Assembly (NCBI RefSeq): GCF_000208865.1
Contig: NC_018398.1
Location: 4,798,710-4,862,709 of the forward strand
Source: Neospora caninum Liverpool
Taxonomy: Eukaryota > Apicomplexa > Conoidasida > Eucoccidiorida > Sarcocystidae
Direction of reading: 5' to 3'
Length of the DNA stretch: 64,000 nt
In this document: piece by piece, positions 1-10,151 of the stretch
Numbering within the stretch: the first letter of the stretch is position 1
Layout: the number at the start of each line of letters is the position of its first letter
Notes under the pieces: generated by a model
What the model was told of the DNA's origin: nothing
The model's input: only the letters and a program-made list of their open reading frames with translations
Database searches by the model: none
Translations under genes and position numbers: made by a program

Positions 1-1034
1 TTCGCTCGATGGGGCACTGGACGTAACTACTACCTTCACATCCTCCGGCCGCTTTGAGGAAAAGAAACGCGGCTCAGTTTCTTGTTCCCTTGACACAAAA
101 TGGATCTTACCCGGTTCTCAACTCAAAACGACGACAACCGTACACGGAACTCCATACTTTTTGTTGACATTCAGCACCGCAACTAGTAGATAACCTCTGA
201 CAGTGTCAACTACCGGTGAATCCAGGGTGGTACATGCATTACCCACTGCACATTCTCGAGTCCCACCTCAATAACAACGGACCATAGCACAGTCGGGTCA
301 TGCCGCGTATTTTCCACTGTCGATGCAAGTTCAGACAGAGATAAATAATTCAGACGCCGACACATTCTATACGAATTCGTGGCCTCAAGACAACACCAAC
401 CAGCGGCAGCAGAACACAGCCTCCTGTGTCGAGTGGGCCAGTATTTATTTCTGGGTATCCAGCTTTTTACGAGCAATAAGAGAGCATCTTCCTCTTCTTG
501 AAGCACAGGAACGTAAGATTGTCCATGCAAACGATTCTTCCTCTTTCTTCTACATAGTGTGGGTCAATAGAACCCTCTACCCCCGACATCTTTTCAGGTT
601 TCTCAGGCGTTCCACACCACTTGCAGGCGTAGTCCTGGTACGTGGATGACACAAATACGACGCCGTGCCCCCCATGAGACAGAAAAGCGACAGAGACGTA
701 TTCGGCGAGCAGTTGGTTCACCACGGAGGGGAACATCGACGAGCCGCGTTCATCAATGTACCGCCCTTCGAGACCTCACACATCATCCGCGTCGCTGCGT
801 CTCAAAGCGGACTGTGCGGTCGACGGCTTCCAAATGGTAGCAACTGGGCTAAAACACATATATCCTTTTTGTTTTATGTTTTGTCAGGTGTTCTTGTGCC
901 GAAAACGACGCCCCTCCGCGTACCCGTTTTCGCTAGTCTCTATTCCAGTAGGCCGTTCTGAATCCGCATCGCCGGATAACGTATCTCGACGTTTGGCGGG
1001 GCGGACGTCTCGGCTTTTGTATTTTGTGTGCAAA
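1..1034. other. 5' flank of the secretory-protein gene, no gene seen
   Basis: Only short overlapping frames on both strands with no recognisable domain. It probably holds the promoter and 5' untranslated region of the plus-strand gene that starts at 1035. The left edge may contain the end of an unrelated transcription unit, but nothing supports a coding call. Confidence 0.5.
798..804 (-). promoter_or_regulatory. TGAGACG heptamer (inverted), possible promoter element
   Basis: CGTCTCA on the plus strand is the reverse complement of TGAGACG, about 230 bp upstream of the ATG at 1035. The WGAGACG heptamer, in either orientation, was described in promoters of Toxoplasma dense-granule and surface-antigen genes. 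A 7-mer can occur by chance, so this is suggestive only. Confidence 0.25.
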
Positions 1035-1631
1035 ATGGCTTTGTCTACGATGAACAAGCCCGGGCCGTTTAGACGGTTGTTGGGTTATGGTCTGCTGCTT
1101 GGCGCCGTTGTGCTCGAAGCGGCATTTGACCTCAGCGCTCCTGCGGAGGCTGTGGCGCTCCGAAGACTAGACCAAAAGGAAACTGTCCAGGCTTTAGTGG
1201 AACAGCACAGGTTTTCTAACGATTACGATCAGGAGGCCGAGTACAGAAGGCGCCGCCAGGAACTGGGAAGTCAGACTCCAGAAGAGATCGAGGAAGCAAA
1301 ACGCAAGTACCGCAAGCAGGTGCTTAAGGAACAACAAGAAGATGAGGAATTGAAAAAAAAGACAGATGCGGTCATTGAAGAGCTGAAAAAGACAGCAGAA
1401 GAGAGAGGACTTCGTCGGTACGCCGAGCGTGATGAAGATCGCACTGACGACCAGCAGATGGATTTTGAGACACGGCAGCGGGAACTCAGAAACATGGATT
1501 CAGCAACAAAAGCGCAGCTTTTGAAGCAGAGACAGAAAGAAAATGAAGAGAGGAACCGCGTGAAGCGAAACAGCGATGACGTCATGGCGGAGCTCAAGCA
1601 GAAACTCGCGGCCCGCAAGAAGGCAATGTAG
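1035..1631 (+). CDS. Small secretory coiled-coil protein with RRL motif (dense-granule-like candidate)
   Basis: Intronless, 198 residues. The ATG at 1035 sits in a strong context (caaaATGg); the frame is open further upstream, but the hydrophobic leader points to this start. Residues 1-14 are polar and basic, 15-31 form a hydrophobic core (LLGYGLLLGAVVLEAAF), and 32-41 end in AVA, a plausible signal-peptidase site. RRLDQ follows at residues 43-47 and resembles the TEXEL motif (RRLxE) cut by the Golgi protease ASP5 in Toxoplasma dense-granule proteins. From about residue 60 to the end the protein is highly charged (E, K, R, Q) with heptad-like spacing, predicting long helices or coiled coil. 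There is no enzyme motif and no second membrane segment. I do not recognise the family. A secreted dense-granule protein is my inference; an ER-anchored helical protein is the alternative. The next gene converges on it from 2481. Confidence 0.75.
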   Translation: MALSTMNKPGPFRRLLGYGLLLGAVVLEAAFDLSAPAEAVALRRLDQKETVQALVEQHRFSNDYDQEAEYRRRRQELGSQTPEEIEEAKRKYRKQVLKEQQEDEELKKKTDAVIEELKKTAEERGLRRYAERDEDRTDDQQMDFETRQRELRNMDSATKAQLLKQRQKENEERNRVKRNSDDVMAELKQKLAARKKAM

Positions 1632-2480
1632 AAGACGGCAATTCCTGCTGGGAAAATGAAGTGTTAGAGGAGTGCGTTGTCGCCGTCTATGGCGGAAGGT
1701 TGTTACCCAGTGAGAAGTGTCTTTTCCATTTAGCAGGAATGTGGCTTTATGTGTATATAATGTAGATACTCGAGAGAGGGTTAGTGCCGGAAACCGGATG
1801 GGGTATAGAAGTTGCAGTGCACCACTGGCTTCGACGTAAGTGCCTCCGCCGAATACGTTCTTCTGGGCGAGTCGTCTCTAGTTGGCGTTACGTAGATGCG
1901 AAAAGAACGTTAACCTCGACCTCGAAAGCATCCTCGAGGGAAGTTCAATGACTTCGGTCTCTGCCGACCTTCGGCTTGACACCACAGTCAAAGAGTCGAA
2001 GAGTCACTAGACGCAGCCGCATAAGTATCACCAGCACGTTGCCCATGGAAACGGCCTGCGACACTGCAACATCGAAGCGCGTTTCGAAAGTAAGGCACCG
2101 TTTCTGTGACCGGCGCTTTTTTCTCAGATGCAGGAACTCGCAGCTGTTTACGAAATCCGCTGCTACCGTACGACCTGCTTCCGTTGCCTCATAAGTTGTT
2201 TGGTGAGAAATGAGCAAGGCGACTGTGAGTACATAGATGGTAGCACGAGTTTTTTGATTTGAAATCGGACGCTTCATCACGGAAAGAGTAGTGGCTCGTT
2301 CTGGCACGAGTTCGCAAGGGGGACTACTGGTTTAGATCTTGAGTGTCTTTGTTTACCAGCACGCACACATGTTGACGGTCTGTGAGGCATTAGCAGAACA
2401 AGCCTCTGCGGGGGTACTTTTTCATGCTTCGAACCGTGGGAAAGTTCAAAAACCATACGGACGGCTTCTGCTGCAGAAGT
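1632..2480. other. Convergent 3' intergenic region
   Basis: Lies between the stop of the plus-strand secretory gene and the stop of the minus-strand IFT74 gene. It should contain both 3' untranslated regions. Frames of 72 and 120 codons (1945-2307) carry no recognisable domain and overlap each other on opposite strands. No RNA gene or repeat was seen. Confidence 0.5.
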
Positions 2481-5400
2481 TCAAGCAACATCGACTGCTG
2501 TTACACCCCCTCTGTTCCCATTTCGTACCGGTGCGGGGGTTCGCGACAACTTCGGGAACGTGCCACCAACACTGTGTGCTGTCCGTTCGTGGTGTCGCCA
2601 GTGGCTCTTCAGTGTCCGTGCTCTCAGTTTCTCATGAATTTTTTCAACAACGCTCATGCAAGCCACAGTTAGAGCATTCGGGTCAAGCTGCTTCTGCATA
2701 TCAACAGCCTTTCGCACCGCTTCCACATCCCGACGGTGACACTCGAGCTCCGCTTCCAGCTGTTCGAGACGTTGATGAACGGTGTTCGCCTGAAGGCGTT
2801 TCATAATCGCATTCTTCTGCTTAGTCGCAGCCTCTGCCTCAGCCTGGACATCTTCGAGGTTACTCCGAAGACGCTGTAGGGCAGCGGTGGGAAACAAAGG
2901 CAGAACAGACTGGCCGATTACAAAGTGCGTCGATGGGAAAAAGTGCGTACATGCGCATAAGGATGAGGGAAGTCTCGAAGCGCCAGTCGTTTGCTACATG
3001 TCTGATCAGCAGGGATACTTTCGTTAACACTGGCGCGAGCGGATGAACTAGTCCTAGATTGCTTGCTGGTGTGCTCATTGCCTGCCATTCACTACTAGAG
3101 CTTCGAAACCCGCAAGAGGTGGTAGGCTATCGCAAACGGACGAACCTGTTCGGACTGAGCAAGCTGATTGCGTTCCTCTTCAATCAGGAGACGAAGCTCA
3201 TCTGTCTTGTCCAACTTTCTCTCAATCTCCTCTCTCATGTCCTCTAGATGCTTGCTCAGCACACGAAGTTCATCTGCAAAACCGAACACGTATCCCTAAG
3301 TTTCTAAATTCTGAAATAGCTCCCAGCCCAGGCCCTGCGCCCTCCCGGTAGAACACGCCTCTTCGTGTGGTTCTTTTAGTTCGTCACCGCCACTGTTCTG
3401 AGTGCGTATATACCACACACGCAACTGCGTTATACGGGTCAGCCTGTCGAGCCCAGGGACCGCCACCGCTCGTGGATTCTTTATTTTTGCCTCAGAGAAT
3501 CCTGAGAGCCTCCCATGAAGGCCCTATCCAAAGAAGAATCGGGAAGAACTCTTGTGGTGCGTTAGGCTGCCCAAGGTTCTCGTGTCCCGAGACATCATGT
3601 TTTACGTAGTCTATTGCGTACGAAGCTACGAGGAACCCGGGTACGTGTCGCAGGGTTTACACCGCGTTCCTTACCTTCGCTTATTTGTCCCAGTTTCCCC
3701 TCTCTCTGGAGTTCTTTCTGTTTCTCCTCCAGTTGCCTTTTCGCCTCCAGAAGATCCTGTTCAGCCTTCTGCAGAGCAGTTTTTCTCTCCTTCAGTGCGC
3801 TTGTAAAGGTCTCGGCTTGTTCAGGCGTGGGGACAGCTCGCAGCTGCTCCTCCAGCAGTTCACTCAGCTTTTCGGCCTCTGAGAGTTCAGCTTCCTCGGC
3901 GGCTTCAGCTACAGCGCGCTTCTCTCTCCCTTCACTGTACCGCTCAATGAAAGCTGAGAGCTCTGCATCTTTTGCGGCCAGCAGGCGCAGCTTCTACAAC
4001 AGGAATAATATCGAGACGAAGCCCCCCACAAGAGACCGGTCACAGAAACGATATTGAGCGGGAAAACTCGGTCGCCCGGAAGGAAGGACAAGCAGAGCGT
4101 CGTGACATGCGAACACAGTCCAGAAGAGTTGGACGCTTAGTAGCGCTTTCAAATCATCGGGGAAAAATGTGGAAGATATGGTACCAATGGTGCTGCGTAA
4201 ACAAGAGAAAGGGAACTACTGGTGGCAGATTAGAGTTTCTACGCCGCTAGCAATCGGTGTTCCAGGTCTTTGTCAGCCTCTGTTTTCTTTTTCTCTATCT
4301 GTGCCGGTAGAAGCTTAACTTCCTGGACCAAGTTGAAGAAACGAATTGGTGCGGCCTCTACATCGTCCTGCCACTCTCGAAAGGAGAGTCTCGCGCGACC
4401 GCAGCGCCTGAAGAATGTTGTGGGGTGAGGCGGAACAGTCACAGATTCTCCCCGTCCTTTCCTCCGTGGTCCCTCTAGTCTCGTTTCTCCTTGCCTGCTG
4501 TTCTTCTCCGTCTTTTCCCGCCGGGCTACTCGATAGGGCCACTCTGATCTCTGCCTCTCTCTCCTGTTGGCTTCTGGTTAGGTTGCTGGCTCTTTGTTGC
4601 TTCTCCTGCAATTCCGCGATTTCTCCCGTCACTTTCTCGATCTCTTGCAGAAGGGTTGCACGTTTCTCAGGGAACGTCTGCCTCTGACCGGTCCGCATAC
4701 TCCGAAGATTTTCTTGCTGGCGTCTACGGAGCTGCTCTCGCGTCTCTCGCAACTGAAGAAGCCGAACCCGCGCCGGATCACTCTGAACTTTCTCCTCTGC
4801 AACAGATAGTTGCTCACTTACAGATTCTATTTTCTGCCGGACTTTCTTGATGTCTGTTTTTTGCGGGAAATGGGGGGAACCCGCAGGCAGCAGAGAAACA
4901 AAAGGACGAACCAAGTCGGGAATGAGGGGAGTGACGCACAAAGAATCACGATTCTAGAATCGGCAACGAGGAACACCACGGGAGGGGCAAGTCAGCGTGT
5001 GCCACGGCTTGTGGCCACGCTTCCACGGAGTGTGTTGCCAACAAAAACAGACGCAACTTTGAGACATACCTCCCTGATGCTGTTCGAGTTTCTCTCGGAG
5101 TCCTTCGTAGGTACGTCTGGCTTCAGGAGAGAGACAAAGAAGCTTCTCCTCGCTTGCATCCGTCAGGACGTGCAGCTCAGCCTGTAGTGAGGACAGCTGC
5201 TCAGCTCGACTCCAGTTGGAGACGAAGAGTTCATCTAGAAGCGCGCGCTGCAGAGCGAAAACCAAGAGAGCCCATTCACGGGAGGTACAGAAAGGGGCAA
5301 ACTTGAGGAGTTCAAAAAAACTGGACCGCTTCCTTCGTCGTCACCAGCCCGTGAGGACAGGTACCGACAAGAGCATGGCGCTGACATGAATGAGAAGTTG

Positions 5401-6571
5401 ACGCCCCCTACCCGTACCTTTTCCTCATTCTTCTCTTTCATCTCCTTTGCAGTGGTAGCAAGGGCTTCAGGGCGAAGGTTTTCCCTTCCGTGAGTGACAG
5501 CTGAATTTATGGTGACAATCTCCTCTTGTAATTCTTCGACTTCCTTCTCAAGCTCTGACTTTCTCCTCCTCATCGCTGGAAGTTGCTCTGCTTCACGACC
5601 GAGCACCTCCATCTGAGCCTGAAACTTACCGATCTCGCGTCTCAGGTCGCGATGCTTCTCCTTCAACAGGATGAAGAAATAGGTCGGATCCGCTACCTGC
5701 CTGAGAGACGCTGTTCGACCGGTTCCAGGGACTCCCAAGCCGCTCGGCTCCAAAATCTCTGGACAGGCAAGGCCACCTCGATGACCAGTGACTGGCCGCT
5801 CGGAGGATGTGCAGGCGAGAAGGGACACTGCGGAAGAGCAGTTGAAAGGGTTAGAAAGAAAAGAAACGAAACTTCGTCAGGAGAACGAATACGAGAAGAA
5901 GGTGAGAGACGGGTCCACTCCTTCCTTCTGGGTTTCTTTACCATGTGGCGCCGAAGGTGATTTTTTTTTTTCCTTTTCCTCTCGCTTCTACGACTCCGTG
6001 TGAATCACTCGCTTCAGCTTCCTTTAACCCTCCTGCCTTGCCGATGCCCTTTTTGCTTTCGTCGCCCTCTCTCTTCGATTCGTCCATTCCGTCACTCCGC
6101 GGAGTGTCACGGTGAGCCCAACCATAATCTGGCCTGTCAGTCCTTACCGTTCTGCTTCATTCTTGGAATCCCCACGTACCCCACTCCGGCCATCGTCGGA
6201 GGCCGTGCGTCGGTCGGCGCCGCTGACGGGGCAAAGGCTGCGGGTCCACTTGCCGCTGGGCATCTTATTCCGTCTCCAGTAAGGGTACCTCTGCGTCCAG
6301 TGTCTGTACTGGACTGCTGCTGTGGAAGAGCCGAACCTTGAAAGAAAGCTTGGCACTGGAAACGCGGGAGAGTCGCGCTGGTGCCTCGAGTCGCACGGGA
6401 GACGGAGGGGCTTACGGAAGTGCTCGGCCGCCTCGCTCCTTGCACATTCAGACAGAGACTGTTGTGCTCCGTCACCGTGCTCCTGCTGACTGCGGAGCGG
6501 AGTCTCGAGTGACCAAGGTTGGAAGACGGTAGCATTTCGGAGAGGTCGAATACTGTTGAGGCACTCGCCAC
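2481..6571 (-). CDS. IFT74: Intraflagellar transport protein 74 homologue (IFT-B coiled-coil subunit)
   Basis: Exons (minus): 6571-6148, 5758-5418, 5247-5070, 4853-4543, 4367-4320, 3993-3675, 3273-3146, 2873-2481; about 713 residues against about 600 in human. IFT74 pairs with IFT81 in the IFT-B core that carries tubulin into the axoneme. The basic Ser/Pro-rich head ends in RPPTMAGVG and GLGVPGTGR, like the IFT74 tubulin-binding head. DPTYFFILLKEK matches the start of the coiled coil (DKSYY.GLL.. in human). LSPEARRTYEGLREK, ELSAFIERYSEGRE and the tail LQANTVHQRLEQLEAEL also align, ending in a helix like the human C terminus. The rest is heptad repeat. Junctions are GT/AG and in phase, but the short exon 4367-4320 and the weak donor after 4543 (GTGGCC) are my best guess; an alternative coding stretch at 4370-4257 remains possible. 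In coccidia only microgametes are flagellated, so expression is probably stage-restricted (inference). Confidence 0.85.
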
Positions 6572-9500
6572 AAGAAGGGAGGCAACCAGAAGCCAAAGTT
6601 TAAAGGCGAGGTTCAGTGGGGCAAAAAGTCAGGAGGCAACCCTTTCCTTATGGCGTCTTCACCAATTTGGCAACCTTCGTCATGGGAAGAGAGACCTGTT
6701 CCTTCGTGCTCTGATATGTACCGCTCGATAGTCGTTTAAGACACACCCGCTCTTGCAAGCGGTGCTGTCGCAGACGCAGAAACGGTTTCTCCGTGCGCCT
6801 CAGCCAGACTTATCGCTAGATGCAACTGTCATACCAGGGGGAATCCAACTCGAGAGTTCACACCGTTTTCAAGCAAAACCCCGATGCGCCAACCCCTTTC
6901 CGAGCAACGAGAGACGGCGGCTGTTCTGTGAGGACCGGAGAACTGAGAACGAAAAGAAGGTACTCCCTACGCACCCTCGTTTGGTATGTTTAATCTGTGG
7001 GCTTGTTCCGACCTGGTGAAGTGAGAAAACATTCGTATTCCACAAGAACGCGGATAGCAGTCACTCATGAGGTGCTGTTGTTGTTCCAATCCTCGTGCGT
7101 AGATAGAAGTCACTCTTCAAATTCAGTCTCCAGGCGTGTGGGTCCCGGAACGCGTGCAACCGTCTTTTCCACGGTGCGGGTGTGTATACAGGGAACTGGT
7201 AAGGAACTTCACTCCTGATCTTGTTCGTCCTTATTCATATAGACTTGTACCTTGCTGCACAGGCAGAAAAAGCAGATCGGAGAGGGGTGATGTGACCGTT
7301 CTGGGAACTCAAGAACAAACGCACTTTAGGGAGATCATGAAAACTAACAGTCCCTTCGATCTGTCAACGCTTGTGCTCTCTGTTCGCCACAGCGTCGATT
7401 TGACTCTAGGTCCCTGCCCATCTCTGGTGCCATCGCTCTAGTGATTTAAAACGGAGGCTATTCCACGAAGACTCAAGAATCGTTTTTGGCCTCTAAGGTG
7501 TGACCAGCTCGGGCTCGCCGGTTTTCGCTACCTACTTTCTCTCACGACTGTACTCCGTTCTTGTCGGCCGTGTCGAAACTAGCCGCAGGTTATGCACAGC
7601 GAAAAACATGCAACGACACAACTGTGAAAATGGGTACCGTATGGGTATCATATGATTGTTCGCCCCTGCTTTTGCTGCCTGCAGGTAGTTGCCACCTATT
7701 TCATTTTTGTGGGAGCGACGCGGGAACACCTGGCAACCTGAAGTTCGGAGTATTACTTCCACGAATAGTCTGGAAGCAACATTAAGTTGCAAGCAAAGAG
7801 AACGTTGAACTGGGTGGCGCGAATAAACATCCTGATAGCGTGGGTGGGAACACCACCATCTGAGGTTTGCAGAACCTGCCTCGATCACCTCTTGGTGTAT
7901 CTTAACGATAAGATTTCTTCGCTACCAACAAACACTAGGTACATCGTGACGATGTCGGACACTCTGTGCCAGCATCAAACAGACGCTGAAGACTTTCACT
8001 TGCGCAGATTGTCCAGTCGGAGATGCGTGTCTCTTGGCCTGCGTATCTCTTTGGAGAGTTGGGGCGGACCAAGGCGACTCGGTGATTTCTTGAGATGAAC
8101 AGGTGTGTACTGAAGTAGCGGATGGCATGACGAGCCAACAGACTTTCACACCGGCTGATTTCCGACATCACCTGTGTACCCCTGACCGTATGTGTAATGC
8201 GTTCGGTTCCGCAACGCATGAACTGCCACTTTACGGTATAGCTGGCCAGTTTTATGGTGCAACCATCAGTTGAGAGACTTGACAAACACAACATACATGT
8301 ACTTTAGGCCTGTTGGAAAGAAACGAGAGAAGAAGGTTCTACACTGCTCTCTACAAAGCGTGAGATACGAGCAGCTACGATACACTAGCCCGACCACCAT
8401 GCTACACTCTTCACTCCACGATTCGCTGGCGCCGCAGAATGGAGAGAAACGGGAAAATTGCTTCTGGACTGCCTCCGTCACGGCGCTGCGACGATAGCCA
8501 AGCAGGGTTTACATTTTGAGTGAACAACAAATGGAATAGTGCTTTGAGAGGGGTTGCGGGGCTTTGCGGCAACGTTATGATCCATTAAGCGCCCGACGGA
8601 CAGCACAGCTCTTTACTCGGCGCGTCTTGCAGAGTGTGATTTCGCATGCCTTCTATCGCCTGCTCCTCACAGTTCCAGTCTTTCCCTCTTCGACGAAGTG
8701 CCTTCTTTGACAGAGGCGATCCGTACCATCGTGAACGGCTTGAACCCGAAGCGTACCCGTCCACGTTGGGCACTTCACAAGTGGCGGCTCTCGAAAAAAA
8801 CCGTTTACCTTGCCGATGAGGCTAACGGTCCGTCCCGTTGGGCTCTTCGATGATGGCCGCGCCGCTGGTCATGAGCACAACAGAGTGTAGCTCTGAAAGT
8901 CGTTTGTTTACGGGTCACTCGTCCACGTCCACAGCACACGGAGGTGGATTCTGGTGCAAAAGACCACGAACGGGTTTGCGCGGCCGAACACGCCTCAGGC
9001 GTGTTTTTTGTGGTGTCCACTAATGAAACGTCCAGCTTGGCACGAGGAACGAGTCTGATCCACTGCTGTCTTGGGTCTTGGCGTCGACGGCGTCGAAAGC
9101 AGTGAAACGAGTGCAGGGAAAAGAGATCATTTCTCTGTGTCTGGGACGATCGGTAAGAAAGGAGTATTCCTTTCATGCATCGCCCGCCTAAAGCCATGCT
9201 GACAAAGAGATTCGCAGAGCCGGTGTCATCACCTCGATGTGGACCATGTTAATGGATCGGTAGGTCGGGCAAGCGCCTGTCGCGCCTGTCTGTGGGTTCC
9301 GTTTTACCGCAGTAGAGGATCGTTTTCTCTGGAAAAGAAATCTCGACACGGCTCCACTCTGCAGTTACCACCTGCTCTACTGCTTTGAACTGAGGCGTCC
9401 CCACGCCGAGGTGTTAGGGCTTCCTACCTCTATAAACAGAATACGGTTGCCGCGCGGCGCGTGGATCTTCCGGAAAGTCTGGCATCGAAACCCCCGTGGA

Positions 9501-10151
9501 GGTTTTGCCGGTGTTGCCTACGAGCGTATCTTTCTAACGACATCCAGCGCGGTGTCTCATGTTTGAATTCCGTGACCCTATCTGTCTAGCAAACACTCAC
9601 AGTGCCGGCTTCTCTCTCCGTGCTGAAACTTGCTGCAGGTTTTTCCGACTCAGCGTTTTTCGAAAATCGCGGGCGACAGCTACGGGGGACTACGGCCTGC
9701 TGTGTCGATGCATGCACGTGCATGGCGACCCCAGTCAAAGCTCTTTTTTTTCGGAGCCTCAAATTCTCCTGCCGGCAAATCGTCAAATTGCGACTCGGAT
9801 TTTTTCTCTAGATCACCTTTTCCATAGCGACAGATCGTAGGGGAAAGCGAGTCAACTTCTCTGGGCCTTTGTTTTGCGGGGCATATGAAGGATTGAGTGT
9901 GCCGTCTCCTTTTCGTCCCACGCCCATACAGCCCGCACGTGCGCGCCTTTGCGGTCGTGGAAAAACGCTGTAAACCCGCCCGTTCCCACATTCAAAACCT
10001 GCGCTCTTTTTGAGTCTGAGATCGACTGCGCATTTACCAGACAGTCGGCACTCCGCGCTCCTCTCCGACTGCTGTTTGGAGTGCCTTCTCTGTAAAGACA
10101 ACTCCGCGGCGCAGGCGCAAGCTGTCAAAAAAATCATCTTCGAGCCGCAGG
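6572..10151. other. Divergent intergenic region between IFT74 and L7-like genes
   Basis: 3.6 kb between two divergent starts, so it should hold both promoters and 5' untranslated regions. Frames here reach at most about 130 codons, overlap on both strands and match nothing I know. A palindromic GCATGC-type cluster lies at about 9708-9723 (atgcatgcacgtgcatgg), near the L7-like start. No tRNA, repeat array or mobile element was recognised. Confidence 0.5.
9708..9723. promoter_or_regulatory. Clustered TGCATGC/GTGCATG motifs upstream of the L7-like gene
   Basis: A TGCATGC core followed by GTGCATG lies about 440 bp upstream of the ATG at 10152. TGCATGC is a documented cis-element in Toxoplasma promoters and a binding motif of apicomplexan AP2 factors. 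The same core occurs many times in introns of this window, so its position here is only suggestive. Confidence 0.3.
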
